DNA of 64,000 nucleotides from Listeria cossartiae subsp. cayugensis (GCF_014229095.1 NZ_JAARZC010000002.1:1-64000), one strand, 5' to 3'; counted from the stretch's first letter, positions 15,423 through 24,440 are shown. Notes: generated by a model not told the origin, from the letters alone. A program made the numbers and translations.

Positions 15423-16268
15423 ATGATGAAAAAAATAGTATTTGTAGATGTAGATGGTACGCTTGTAAGTGATGATGGACTTGTTCCAGAATCTGCAAAA
15501 ACAGCGATAATCCAAGCCCGCAACAACGGACATCAAGTATATTTATGTACAGGACGTTCAAAACCCGAACTATATGACTCCATTTTATCGATAGGTTTTG
15601 ATGGTATTATCGGAGCTGGTGGTGGTTACATTGAAGTAGATGACGAAATTATTTATCATAAAAAAGTAGCGAACGAAGATGTGGTTCATATGGTAGATTT
15701 CTTTATGGAAAAAGAATTAGACTTTTATTTAGAATCGAATGGGGGCTTATTTGCTAGTCCAAAACTTGAAGCCCGTTTAGATAAATTAGTGTATGGTGAT
15801 GTGGAAAACGACCCAATCGCACGCGAGAAAAAAGTGAACAACCCGCATCCATTTGTCCAAGGTTTAACTTACGGGGAAACAAACCTGTATCGTACAGATG
15901 TGAATAAAGCTTGTTTCCTAGAAAATAAAGCTGTGCCATTTGAAGAAATTAAGAAAGAATTTAGCGGCAAGTTTGAAGTAATGCATTGTACTGTGCCTAT
16001 TTTTGGAGATGACAGCGGGGAATTAATGGTTCCGGATATTCATAAAGCGACGGCAATTGAGTTCTTGCTTCAACATATTGGTGGCGATAAAAAAGCTACG
16101 ATTGGCATTGGTGACGGCATGAATGACGCCGAAATGCTTGTATACTGTGAAACTGGTATTGCTATGGGAAACGCCAAAGAAGAATTAAAACAACTGGCGG
16201 ATGACGTAACTAAATCAGTTGATGAAGATGGCCTATTTGCTAGTTTCCAAAAGCATGGCTTGATTTAG
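15423..16268 (+). CDS. Cof/HAD-type sugar-phosphate phosphatase
   Basis: HAD-superfamily hydrolase of the Cof type IIB class, 281 aa. Motif I VDVDGT (Asp9, Asp11) is at the N-terminus, motif II is CTGRSKPE, and motif IV GIGDGMNDAEML is near residue 230. Such enzymes dephosphorylate sugar phosphates or related metabolites; the substrate cannot be read from sequence. AAGAGG at 15411-15416 sets the start (ATG 15423, or 15426); the upstream open frame runs into the previous terminator. It precedes nagB by 45 nt and may share its transcript. Confidence 0.85.
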   Translation: MMKKIVFVDVDGTLVSDDGLVPESAKTAIIQARNNGHQVYLCTGRSKPELYDSILSIGFDGIIGAGGGYIEVDDEIIYHKKVANEDVVHMVDFFMEKELDFYLESNGGLFASPKLEARLDKLVYGDVENDPIAREKKVNNPHPFVQGLTYGETNLYRTDVNKACFLENKAVPFEEIKKEFSGKFEVMHCTVPIFGDDSGELMVPDIHKATAIEFLLQHIGGDKKATIGIGDGMNDAEMLVYCETGIAMGNAKEELKQLADDVTKSVDEDGLFASFQKHGLI

Positions 16269-16313
16269 AAATAATAGTTCGGGTAATGAAAGCATATAGA
16301 GGAGGATTTTTTA

Positions 16314-17045
16314 ATGAAATTAATTAGAACAAAAACATACGAAGAAATGTCACAAGAAGCACTGGAAGTTGTCAAACAAGTGATTAGCGCAAATGACAAT
16401 CCAGTCATCAACACAACAACAGGAGCAAGTTTTGATGGTATGTTCGAGGGACTTGTCAAAGGAATCAATGCCGGCGAAATTCCAATCGAGAAAGTATTTT
16501 TAATGAATTTAGATGAGTATGTGGCGAAGCGCGATGATTCTTTCACCGTGTACACGTACATGCACCAAAAATTCTATGACTTAATTACCAAAATGCCAAA
16601 AAGAGTAGAATTACTAGATGGTAGTTTAGCTGATTTTACAGACGAAATTGCTCGTTATAAGAAAATTTTGGCTGAAAATGAACGCGATTTGCAAATTTTA
16701 GGCTTAGGGGTAAATGGACATCTTGGCGCGAACGAACCAGGTACGCCATTTGATGCGCGTTTATTTTTGGCGGATAGCGATGAATCTACTATCAAAAGCA
16801 CGATTATGTACAACAATTTAAAAGAAGATGAAGCGCCGTCCCAAATGCTGACACTTGGCTTAGCAGATATGATGGACGCGAAACAAATCTTAGTAACTGC
16901 TTCCGGCGAACGTAAAGCAGAAGCGGTCAAAGGCTTACTTGAAGGACCAATTGACGAAAGTTGCCCAGCATCGATTTTACGAAACCATCCGAATGTGGTC
17001 TTTATTATCGATGAAGCGGCGGGATCATTACTTACTAACCATTAA
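16314..17045 (+). CDS. nagB: Glucosamine-6-phosphate deaminase/isomerase
   Basis: Converts glucosamine-6-phosphate to fructose-6-phosphate and ammonia, taking amino sugars into glycolysis. At 243 aa it is the short Gram-positive form. NLDEY (Asp67) matches the catalytic Asp72 region of E. coli NagB and GLGVNGHLGANEPG matches the HIAFNEPG active-site loop with its histidine. The Asn before Gly-His is common in Firmicute enzymes. AGAGGAGGATTTTTTA precedes the ATG. It would consume GlcN6P from the chb operon upstream. Listeria has another nag locus elsewhere, so this is probably a second copy. Confidence 0.88.
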   Translation: MKLIRTKTYEEMSQEALEVVKQVISANDNPVINTTTGASFDGMFEGLVKGINAGEIPIEKVFLMNLDEYVAKRDDSFTVYTYMHQKFYDLITKMPKRVELLDGSLADFTDEIARYKKILAENERDLQILGLGVNGHLGANEPGTPFDARLFLADSDESTIKSTIMYNNLKEDEAPSQMLTLGLADMMDAKQILVTASGERKAEAVKGLLEGPIDESCPASILRNHPNVVFIIDEAAGSLLTNH

Positions 17046-17059
17046 AAAGGGGTGGAAAC

Positions 17060-17590
17060 ATGAGAAAGTTATACACATATTTTGTTTTAATTCTCGGTGT
17101 GGCGATGATTGGTCTTGGTATTTATTTAATGTTTAACCCAAGCACATCACTGCAAGCACTAACAATTTTCATTGGGATTATTTTAGTTTTAAATGGGATC
17201 AATGAAGTGATTTCTTATTTTGGCGAACGAAAATATTGGAGTATTTCCAAATGGATTATGCTTGATGGAATTTTATCTATCCTTGTTGGTGGCTTTGCGA
17301 TTTTTGAGTCGAATATGGCGGAACGTATCTTCATTATCATTTTCGCGATTTGGATTTTAGCATCCGCGATTTTACGAATCTTAACGGCTTTTGCTGTCAA
17401 AGGTTTTCCGGGATGGACATTGTTGCTTATTATGGGGATTATCGGATTAATTATTGCGGTCATTTCCTTGTTCACAAATACATTAGTAGCAATCGCGATT
17501 GGTATTATTCTTGGATTGTTTTTCGTCTTCCAAGGAATTACTTGTCTTTCTCTTTGGTGGGTTATTCGAAAAGGTGAGTCTGGGAAATAA
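17060..17590 (+). CDS. HdeD-like membrane protein (DUF308)
   Basis: Small integral membrane protein of 176 aa with six hydrophobic helices in three pairs, the pattern of the HdeD/DUF308 family (acid-resistance membrane proteins of E. coli). AAAAGGGGTGGAAAC precedes the ATG and the gap after nagB is 14 nt, so it is probably in the same transcript. Given gad genes in the region a stress role is plausible but not shown. Confidence 0.75.
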   Translation: MRKLYTYFVLILGVAMIGLGIYLMFNPSTSLQALTIFIGIILVLNGINEVISYFGERKYWSISKWIMLDGILSILVGGFAIFESNMAERIFIIIFAIWILASAILRILTAFAVKGFPGWTLLLIMGIIGLIIAVISLFTNTLVAIAIGIILGLFFVFQGITCLSLWWVIRKGESGK

Positions 17591-17619
17591 TGATGTATTT
17601 TTATATTAATTTCAAATAA

Positions 17620-17639
17620 AATGTTAAAAAATTAACATT
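17620..17639 (+). promoter_or_regulatory. Crp/Fnr-type palindrome upstream of the Crp-like gene
   Basis: AATGTTAA-AAAA-TTAACATT is a perfect inverted repeat. Read as TGTTA-N6-TAACA it has the 5-6-5 spacing of Crp/Fnr sites. It is not followed by a T run, so it is not a terminator. A second dyad, TTTGTC-N8-GACAAA, follows at about 17660-17680. Confidence 0.4.
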
Positions 17640-17678
17640 GTAAAAAGTGTGTCAGTAATTTTGTCACAAAATGGACAA

Positions 17679-17728
17679 AAGAAGCAAGCAGATGGTTCTT
17701 TGAGAACTATTCATTTGCTTCTTTTTTA
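17679..17728 (+). terminator. Terminator hairpin before the Crp-like gene
   Basis: AAGAAGCAA (17679-17687) pairs with TTGCTTCTT (17715-17723), and the pairing continues inward as GGTTCT/AGAACT. A T run follows. It probably ends the nagB-hdeD transcript. Confidence 0.8.
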
Positions 17729-17780
17729 TTATGATAAAGGGAGCTGCAATGGCGTAATGATTTTTTAGGAGGCAAAACAA

Positions 17781-18392
17781 ATGCAAGAAAAGTTTACTAT
17801 GGAATTGATGCTTACTTTGACAAACGACCCAAGATTTCAAGAAGTAGCAGAACTAGTATATTGGGACGAGGACGAAATCATTAACTGCCCAGAAAATAGT
17901 GAGTATGTTTACGCAATTGATGAAGGCAACGTAACACAATGTGCCGAAAAAAATAGTTCTTGGGGCAAAGGAAGTATCCTTGGCTTTACGCGAGAACAAA
18001 CAACGATCAAACCACTTTGTAAAACTGTAGCATGGAAAATTCCCTTAACATATGTGGGCGAAATATTGAAAACAATGGGTGACATGGATATAGCAGATTT
18101 GACTGCTGTGGAAATGAACTTTTTAGATAGAGGGACAAATGACTGTATTCAGTGGTTTATTCAAGAAATGCCATTGAGACTGCACACTACCTCATGGAAA
18201 ATTGCGCAAGATTTTTTTCGTCAAGAAGCTATGCAAGTTGTCCCGAAAGAATTATGTGCTTGCCAAGTAAAGGAACTGAAAGAGCATGGTATTATTTTTG
18301 AGTTAGGCTATTATCTTGAAATAGATGTAGCAGAATTTCATAGCTATTTGCGAGATTTAGCGTATGATAAAATAGTAAAAAAAATTAATTGA
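17781..18392 (+). CDS. Crp/Fnr-like protein of unknown function
   Basis: Cytosolic protein of 203 aa that I cannot assign firmly. The first ~110 residues look like a cyclic-nucleotide-binding-type beta roll (a run of short strands including EYVYAIDEGNV and GKGSILGFTREQ), then a helix (about 100-120) and a C-terminal region with a possible but degenerate helix-turn-helix. The overall order resembles Crp/Fnr regulators, which are numerous in Listeria (PrfA family). AGGAGG at 17767 precedes the ATG. It is monocistronic, between two terminators, with a Crp-type palindrome 140 nt upstream. Confidence 0.55.
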   Translation: MQEKFTMELMLTLTNDPRFQEVAELVYWDEDEIINCPENSEYVYAIDEGNVTQCAEKNSSWGKGSILGFTREQTTIKPLCKTVAWKIPLTYVGEILKTMGDMDIADLTAVEMNFLDRGTNDCIQWFIQEMPLRLHTTSWKIAQDFFRQEAMQVVPKELCACQVKELKEHGIIFELGYYLEIDVAEFHSYLRDLAYDKIVKKIN

Positions 18393-18450
18393 AATATTTC
18401 CTATATTAGCACAGACAAATATTCGAATTCATAGTACACTTAGAAGTAAC

Positions 18451-18515
18451 CATGATAGGGATTTATCACCAGTCCCTTATTAGCCACCAGCAAATTTTGC
18501 TAGGTGGTTTTTTGG
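18451..18515 (+). terminator. Hairpin and terminator upstream of the MFS gene (possible attenuator)
   Basis: GCCACC-AGCAA-ATT-TTGCT-A-GGTGG followed by six Ts (about 18482-18515) is an intrinsic terminator. A smaller hairpin AGGGA/TCCCT lies just before it (about 18457-18477). It could simply end the Crp-like gene 90 nt upstream, or attenuate the MFS gene; no clear promoter was found between it and that gene. Confidence 0.6.
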
Positions 18516-18572
18516 TGAAATTTTTCTTTGCGAAAGTGGTTGGGTGTGATACCCTAAAAAAGGTGAGTTTTA

Positions 18573-18596
18573 ATGAAGGGAAAGTGTAGGAAATGA
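18573..18596 (+). CDS. Candidate leader peptide MKGKCRK overlapping the MFS start
   Basis: AAAAAAGGTGAG at 18556-18567 is a good ribosome site for ATG 18573, which opens a 7-codon ORF. Its TGA stop (18594-18596) overlaps the ATG of the MFS gene (18593) as ATGA. The MFS start has no strong ribosome site of its own, so translation of the transporter is probably coupled to this peptide. Confidence 0.5.
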   Translation: MKGKCRK

Positions 18597-19834
18597 CAAA
18601 ATGGTTACCAAAAGATTTATGGATTGTTATTATTGGAATGGTGTTACTATATACAGGGCTCTCGTTTATTTGGCCTTTTAATATGATTTATATGACACAA
18701 GAGTTAGGCATGTCGACAACGGATGCTTCATTAGTATTGTTGATTAATTCAGGCGTAGGGATTATTTCTAGTATTATCGGTGGACTTATTTTCGACCGTT
18801 TTTCTGGTTTTATTTCGCTTACGATTGGCACGATTATTTTAGTGCTTTCAACGGCTTCGCTATGTTTCTTTCACGGTTTTCCGTTCTTTATTTGGAATTT
18901 ATGGGCGGTTGGAATCGCAATGGGAATGGTGTTTTCAGGTCTTTATGCAGCGGCGGGGTTAACACATCCGACTGGCGGGAGAACTGGGTTTAATGCAATT
19001 TATGTGGCTCAAAATATCGGCGTTGCTATCGGACCTTTACTTGCAGGACTTTTAGCTAAACAAGGAATGAGCCATGTTTATATCGGTTCGTTTGTCTTTG
19101 CGATTGCTTTTGCGGCCTATTTTTTCTTTTATTTCCATAAGATTGACTGGAAATCAGAAAATGTCAGTGCTGAGACGAAACATCGTAAAAAAGGAGCAAA
19201 ACGAGAATTTCCGACAAAACTCGCGCTATGCTCTTTTGTGCTATTATTGCTGACATACTTGCTTTGCCAATTGCCGCATGTGCAGTGGCAGTCGAACTTG
19301 TCTACGTATATGACAGAAATAAAAGGTGTAACATCTAGCGAATACGGTAATTTATGGAGCTTGAATGGGGCACTTATCGTACTGGGACAACTAGTTTTAA
19401 TCCCAGTTGTTAATAGATTTAAAAAGTACTTATTAGTGCAAATTTATATTGGGATTGTATTATTTATTTTATCGTTTGTTGTTGCAATGAATGCAAGTGC
19501 GTATAGCGGATTTGTGTTAGGGATGACGTTTTTAACCATTGGGGAAATGTTTGCTTGGCCAGCGATTCCAACAATTGCTTATCAACTGGCACCAAAAGGA
19601 GCAGCTGGGTTGTATCAAGGGCTAGTGAACGGTATGGCAACAGCAGCTAGAATGCTCGCACCGTTTTTAGGTGCCATCGTTGTTCAAAATCTTGGCGGTA
19701 TGAAAGCTCTATTCATTGGCGCATTTATTTTACTAGGATGCGCGCTAGTCAGCATCACACTACAACAAATTTTACAGAAAAAGGACCAACAAGAAAAAGC
19801 AGCCTTGAAAATTTCCATTAATCAGGGGGAATAA
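18593..19834 (+). CDS. Major facilitator superfamily exporter
   Basis: Integral membrane transporter of 413 aa with 12 hydrophobic segments and a central cytosolic loop rich in Lys/Arg (about 185-210). The conserved motif-A region GGLIFDRFSG between helices 2 and 3 indicates a proton-driven antiporter, annotated in relatives as multidrug efflux. The substrate is unknown. The ATG overlaps the stop of a 7-codon leader ORF. The amidohydrolase gene follows directly (stop TAA then ATG), so the two form an operon and the transporter could export or import that enzyme's substrate. Confidence 0.85.
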   Translation: MTKWLPKDLWIVIIGMVLLYTGLSFIWPFNMIYMTQELGMSTTDASLVLLINSGVGIISSIIGGLIFDRFSGFISLTIGTIILVLSTASLCFFHGFPFFIWNLWAVGIAMGMVFSGLYAAAGLTHPTGGRTGFNAIYVAQNIGVAIGPLLAGLLAKQGMSHVYIGSFVFAIAFAAYFFFYFHKIDWKSENVSAETKHRKKGAKREFPTKLALCSFVLLLLTYLLCQLPHVQWQSNLSTYMTEIKGVTSSEYGNLWSLNGALIVLGQLVLIPVVNRFKKYLLVQIYIGIVLFILSFVVAMNASAYSGFVLGMTFLTIGEMFAWPAIPTIAYQLAPKGAAGLYQGLVNGMATAARMLAPFLGAIVVQNLGGMKALFIGAFILLGCALVSITLQQILQKKDQQEKAALKISINQGE

Positions 19835-21445
19835 ATGATGAAATTGTGGAAAAACGGTATTTTTTATCAAATGACTACGGAAGGCGAGCGAGTGTCGGCA
19901 GTTGTAACAAAAAATGGTCAGATACGTGCGGTTGGTGAAGCGGCGGACTTAGAACGACAATTTGAGACTGAAATTGCGGAAACAATTGATTTGGATGGCA
20001 AAGTTGTTTTTCCTGGATTTGTTGATGCGCATATTCATTTGCTTTGGTATGGTCAAGCGTTAGAACGACTTAACTTGAACCAAACGGCAACGAAAAAAGA
20101 GGCTCTATCACTGATTGCGGAACGAACCAAGCAACTAGCGCCTGATGAGTGGCTATTTGTGGAAGGGTATGACGAGAATAAATGGTCAGATGAACAAAGT
20201 CTGATTTCTTTGGCGGATTTAGATGCAGTGAGTCAGACGAACCCGATTTTAGTGCGACGAATTGATTATCATAGCGTATCGATTAATTCTGCTTTAAAAA
20301 CCCATATCGTGGACTTTTCGGAAAATGGTTTTGATGGTGGTGGGGAAATTGTTCGCGACAAAGCGGGTGAGTTTACAGGTGTTTTAAGAGATAATGCAAC
20401 GACTTTAGCGATTGATGCTTTTCCAGCAGCAACTCCTGCTGAATTAAGAGCATGGCTAGAAATCGCGATAACGGATTTATGGTCAAAAGGGGTAACGGGT
20501 GCACACTCGGAAGATTTACATTATTTCACAGGATTTGAGTCTACTTTTGCTGCATTTCGGAATACAGTTGGGGCAGATGCTTTGCCATTTCGCGCGCATT
20601 TGTTAATTCATCATGCGGAACTAGCAGCTTTTTCAGCTTCAGAAGAAAGTTTTGTTAATGGCGATGGATTTTTAGAATTAGGTGCTATGAAGATTTTTTA
20701 TGATGGAACGGTTGGCTCACGTACGGCGCTAATGAGTGCAGGATATGCGGATAATAGCGCGGAAAAAGGGCTACAAATTCATTCTGATGAAGCGTTTGAA
20801 GATTTGGTGAAAGCGGCAAGAAAAGCGGGATTGCCTGTTGCGATCCATATTTTAGGAGATCAAGCTTTTGCCAATGTAATTCGTACGTTACGAGCATATC
20901 CGCCTAAAGAAGGGCAATATGACAGATTAATTCATACGCCTTGGCTTACAGAAGCATTGATAGCAGAGACGGCGGGTTTGCCGGTATTGTTTGATATACA
21001 GCCGCAATTCATGGCAAGTGACCTTCCGTGGGCTTTAGATGTGCTGGGCGAAAATCATCCGCCACTTGCTTTTGCTTGGAAATCATTGCTACAAGCTGGT
21101 TTTCCTTTAGCTGGAGGGAGTGATGCGCCGATTGAAGTACCGAATCCATTTTGGGGAATTCATGCTGCTGTTACGAGGACGGCAAATGCAGATTTGGACG
21201 GAGTAGTGTATTGGTCCGATCAGGCGCTCACGGTGTTTGAAGCGATTCAACTTTATACAAAAGGTGCTGCGTTTGCGAGCTATAAAAAGGAAACACGCGG
21301 ACAAATTGCGCCAGGTTTTGTAGCGGATTTCACGATTTTGGCGGAAGATCCATTCCAAGTGAAACAAGCGCAACTGCGTGATATGAACGTTGTGATGACG
21401 GTTGTGAATGAGCAAATCGTTTATCAAAAAGAGGATGCTAGATAA
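19835..21445 (+). CDS. Amidohydrolase family 3 (YtcJ-like) metal-dependent hydrolase
   Basis: Cytosolic zinc-type amidohydrolase of 536 aa. The N-terminal composite beta sandwich leads into VDAHIHL (metal HxH, about 63-69). Further ligands are in PVAIHILGDQ and AGGSDAPIEVPNPF (catalytic Asp, about 430). The C-terminal GQIAPGFVADFTILAEDPF is typical of the superfamily. Substrates in this family are N-substituted amides or formamides and cannot be assigned here. CAGGGGGA precedes the ATG right after the MFS stop. Confidence 0.85.
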   Translation: MMKLWKNGIFYQMTTEGERVSAVVTKNGQIRAVGEAADLERQFETEIAETIDLDGKVVFPGFVDAHIHLLWYGQALERLNLNQTATKKEALSLIAERTKQLAPDEWLFVEGYDENKWSDEQSLISLADLDAVSQTNPILVRRIDYHSVSINSALKTHIVDFSENGFDGGGEIVRDKAGEFTGVLRDNATTLAIDAFPAATPAELRAWLEIAITDLWSKGVTGAHSEDLHYFTGFESTFAAFRNTVGADALPFRAHLLIHHAELAAFSASEESFVNGDGFLELGAMKIFYDGTVGSRTALMSAGYADNSAEKGLQIHSDEAFEDLVKAARKAGLPVAIHILGDQAFANVIRTLRAYPPKEGQYDRLIHTPWLTEALIAETAGLPVLFDIQPQFMASDLPWALDVLGENHPPLAFAWKSLLQAGFPLAGGSDAPIEVPNPFWGIHAAVTRTANADLDGVVYWSDQALTVFEAIQLYTKGAAFASYKKETRGQIAPGFVADFTILAEDPFQVKQAQLRDMNVVMTVVNEQIVYQKEDAR

Positions 21446-21486
21446 AAAACTCCATACAGAGACGGATGCTTCCGCAAAGTTTTTTT
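21444..21486 (+). terminator. Terminator after the amidohydrolase gene
   Basis: AAAAAACT (21444-21451) pairs with AGTTTTTT (21478-21485), with an inner CGGA-TGCT-TCCG hairpin. The arm begins within the TAA stop codon. Confidence 0.75.
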
Positions 21487-21563
21487 GCTAATATGGGAAC
21501 GGTAGAAATGCCATGCTCGGGGGTTTGTTGTATGGCAGGAAGATGGGGACGAGGGATGTATTA

Positions 21564-23516
21564 ATGGAGATTTTTGAACTGATTTTATTAATGTTAAGCG
21601 CAGTGTTTTTGTCGAATGTGCTAAGTCGATTTTTGCCGAGTATTGCGGTACCTTTAATTCAGGTGCTGCTCGGGATTATTTTAGCAATTCCGCTTGGGGA
21701 TCATACGATGGATTTGAATCCGGAGTTGTTTTTATTACTCTTTATGGCGCCGATTCTTTTTAATGATGGGGCTAGTACGGATAAAAAATCTTTATGGAAA
21801 AATCGGAAGGCTATTTTGTCGTTGTCGATTGGATTAGTCTTTGTTACGGTGGGGATTTTAGGTGCGTTTATTCATTACTTAATTCCAGCGATACCATTTG
21901 CGGCTGCGTTTGCACTTGCTGCGGCGCTGGCACCAACCGATGCAGTTGCGGTCGGTGCGCTAGCTGAAAAAGTAAGAGTGCCACATAAAATTATGCACAT
22001 TTTAGAAGGTGAGTCGCTTATCAACGACGCTTCTGGACTTGTTTCCTTTCAATTCGCCGTCTTGGCACTTGTGACGGGAACCTTTTCCTTTATGTCTGCG
22101 GGAACTAGTTTCTTGCTATTGTCGCTAGGTGGGATTGCGCTTGGAGCGTTACTAAGTGTGCTGAAAATTGGTCTTATGCGCGGTTTACGCCAGTTGGGGA
22201 TAGAAAACATGACTTCCTTTATGCTAATGGAAATTTTGTTGCCATTTTTGATTTTTATGGTAGCAGAAAAAGTTGGCGTGAACGGGATTTTGGCCGTAGT
22301 CAGCGGTGGAATGGTGCATTCATTTAGTTATAAAAAAATAAATCCTGAAATGGCGCAATTGAATTTGCTGTCAAAAAACACTTGGTCAGTAATTACTTTT
22401 AGTTTAAATGGCTTAGTATTTATTCTGCTTGGGACGCAGTTGCCGCAAATTTTGACGACCATTTGGCAAGATGCAAATATCCAAAAAGGCATGCTGTTTG
22501 TCTATATTATAGGAATTACTTTCTTGCTACTCGGACTACGATTTTTATGGATTTTATTCTTCCGCAATTACGAGGAAAATCCGAAAGCTGATTTAGTTAG
22601 TCGGTTGAAAAATACTTTTCTATATACGGTGGCTGGGGTTCGTGGCACGATAACTTTAGTCAGTGCGCTGTCATTACCATTTGTGCTTGGAAATGGCGAT
22701 GCTTTTCCTGAGCGAGATTTGCTGATTTTTATTGCGGCAGGAGTTATTATTACGACGCTACTTCTGGCTAATTTTACGTTACCACTTTTTGCAGCGAAAA
22801 AGGATGTTGTTACGGCGGACCATACGACAGACATACTGTTGCTTCGTGATATCGTACAGCAACTTCAAGCTTATAAAACAGATGAAAATACCGTAGAAAT
22901 GAATAAAGTGTTAAATATGTATAATAATCGGATTTTCTCATTAATGGAACATAAAGAAGTCAGTGCGACGGAGCGAGAGTTGCGGCGATTAACGCAAGAA
23001 TGGCAACTTGAAAATACGAGAAGGTTAGTTTTTGAGCGAGAAATTGACACTGGGGTAGGGCTTTCGCTAATGATGCGACTCGGGAAACGACTTTATGTCC
23101 AAACACGAGCAGAGAAGTACCGCGCAAGAAAAAGGTACCGCCAACTACTTAGCCACAGCATTCGCGATTTTCGCATTGTACCGCTTACGTTTGAAGAACG
23201 CCGAAAAGAACGTGCCAAATTGCAAAATGAAAATAATCAATTCGTCATTCAAAAACTGCAAGAACTGGATCCGAATGAGTTTAACCCAGAAATCATTTCA
23301 CTTTATTTGATGAATTTTGAGCGAGCGTTAGGTAACCGGTCGAATAAAAAAGAGAGCGATGATGAGACGCTACAAACAACCATTGACTTAGCTTCTCAAA
23401 TTGAACGTGAGACGATTCAACAGTATTTTGAAAAAGGGACGATTACTCGGAAAGAAATGAAAGTGTATCGTGATAACTTGCTCGCAATTGAGGCAAATTT
23501 GCAATTAGAATTTTAA
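21564..23516 (+). CDS. CPA1-family Na+/H+ antiporter (NhaP/NhaK type)
   Basis: Membrane antiporter exchanging Na+ (or K+) for protons, 650 aa. About 12 hydrophobic segments fill residues 1-415, with the ion-binding motif APTDAVAVGAL (about 130-140) and GESLINDASGLV (about 155-166). A charged cytosolic tail of over 200 residues follows, as in B. subtilis NhaK. GAGGGA at 21551-21556 places the start at ATG 21564; an upstream in-frame ATG (21513) has no ribosome site. Single gene between two terminators. Confidence 0.88.
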   Translation: MEIFELILLMLSAVFLSNVLSRFLPSIAVPLIQVLLGIILAIPLGDHTMDLNPELFLLLFMAPILFNDGASTDKKSLWKNRKAILSLSIGLVFVTVGILGAFIHYLIPAIPFAAAFALAAALAPTDAVAVGALAEKVRVPHKIMHILEGESLINDASGLVSFQFAVLALVTGTFSFMSAGTSFLLLSLGGIALGALLSVLKIGLMRGLRQLGIENMTSFMLMEILLPFLIFMVAEKVGVNGILAVVSGGMVHSFSYKKINPEMAQLNLLSKNTWSVITFSLNGLVFILLGTQLPQILTTIWQDANIQKGMLFVYIIGITFLLLGLRFLWILFFRNYEENPKADLVSRLKNTFLYTVAGVRGTITLVSALSLPFVLGNGDAFPERDLLIFIAAGVIITTLLLANFTLPLFAAKKDVVTADHTTDILLLRDIVQQLQAYKTDENTVEMNKVLNMYNNRIFSLMEHKEVSATERELRRLTQEWQLENTRRLVFEREIDTGVGLSLMMRLGKRLYVQTRAEKYRARKRYRQLLSHSIRDFRIVPLTFEERRKERAKLQNENNQFVIQKLQELDPNEFNPEIISLYLMNFERALGNRSNKKESDDETLQTTIDLASQIERETIQQYFEKGTITRKEMKVYRDNLLAIEANLQLEF

Positions 23517-23519
23517 GAA

Positions 23520-23561
23520 AAAGGCAGGTAGACTATTTGGTTAGTCTACCTGTCTTTTTTT
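23520..23561. terminator. Bidirectional terminator between the antiporter and LysR genes
   Basis: A 14-bp stem (23522-23535 with 23542-23555, one G-T pair) with an A tract on the left and a T tract on the right. The LysR stop codon (23541-23543) and its last codons lie inside the stem. Confidence 0.9.
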
Positions 23562-24440
23562 ATCATCAAAATAATAAATAATTCGGTCGATAAATTCCTT
23601 TGTCGTACTATCAAAATCTTTTTCTTTTTGGTTAGTTAGCAGACCAATCGGTGGTGAAATTGGTAGATTGTTAATTGGAATACGTACCGTCCCGTCCAGT
23701 AGTTCAGAATGTGCAGTGCTAGTAAAGATAGAGACACCAACGTTTTCACGCACGAAATATTTATGCGACATGCTGCTTGTGAGTTCCATTTTTTTATAAT
23801 CACTACCAATAGCGCGTTTTAGATGTTGTTCAATTTGAATGCGAATCGGGCAGTTTGCTGGAGTGAAAATAAAGCATTCATCACGTAAATCAAGTAAATC
23901 TACCGATGATCTCGAAGCCAAAGGGTGGTTTTCTGACACAATTAAATCTAACGTATCATGGAAAAATGGAAAGTAAAAATTCTCCAAAATCAGCTCTGGT
24001 TCCCCGCAAATTGCGAAATCAATTTCCCCGTCAATTAATTTTTGACTACATGTGTTGGCGTCATCCACTGCCACATTCACCATGAGTTTTGGAAAATCAG
24101 TAAGAAACTGCTTTAAAATCTGCGGTAAAACAAGGCTGGCACTAGGCTCGGATATGCCTACTTTAATTAGTCCAGCGTTGCCATTTTTTAAGTCGAAAAT
24201 GGTGTGGTCAAGCACTTCATATTGTGCGATAAGCTGACCGGCTCTTTCATAAAAAAGTCTGCCTGCGTGTGTTAGTTTTAATGTTTTGCCACGTTCGAAT
24301 AATTGAACATCTAAATCTTGTTCCAATTGCTTAATGCGCATCGAAATGGTCGGCTGCGAATAATTTAATACTTCTGCTGCGCGCTGAAAACTTCCCGTAT
24401 TAACCACTGTATAAAAAGTTTTAATGGTTCGAAATTCCAA
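23541..24440 (-). CDS. LysR-type regulator of the sulfur-compound operon (YtlI-like)
   Basis: LysR-family activator of 299 aa. An N-terminal winged helix (about 1-60, GSFQRAAEVLNYSQPTISMRIKQLEQ) is followed by a two-lobed inducer-binding domain (about 90-290). An upstream ATG in frame has no ribosome site. TTG at 24440 has AAGGGGG 7 nt before it and matches the family's usual N-terminus, so it is chosen. It is divergent from the nine-gene operon starting at 24682, which matches the B. subtilis ytm/ytn operon controlled by the LysR protein YtlI. The coinducer is unknown (O-acetylserine-like in relatives). Confidence 0.88.
   Translation of the reverse strand: MEFRTIKTFYTVVNTGSFQRAAEVLNYSQPTISMRIKQLEQDLDVQLFERGKTLKLTHAGRLFYERAGQLIAQYEVLDHTIFDLKNGNAGLIKVGISEPSASLVLPQILKQFLTDFPKLMVNVAVDDANTCSQKLIDGEIDFAICGEPELILENFYFPFFHDTLDLIVSENHPLASRSSVDLLDLRDECFIFTPANCPIRIQIEQHLKRAIGSDYKKMELTSSMSHKYFVRENVGVSIFTSTAHSELLDGTVRIPINNLPISPPIGLLTNQKEKDFDSTTKEFIDRIIYYFDDKKRQVD

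Noticed and set aside
16314-17045. Asn instead of Asp in the NagB active-site loop as a loss of function
   Set aside because: Asn at this place (GxNGHIG) is common among Gram-positive NagB enzymes.
17632-17645. PrfA box
   Set aside because: The half-site TTAACA is present, but the sequence that follows does not give TGTTAA at the right spacing.
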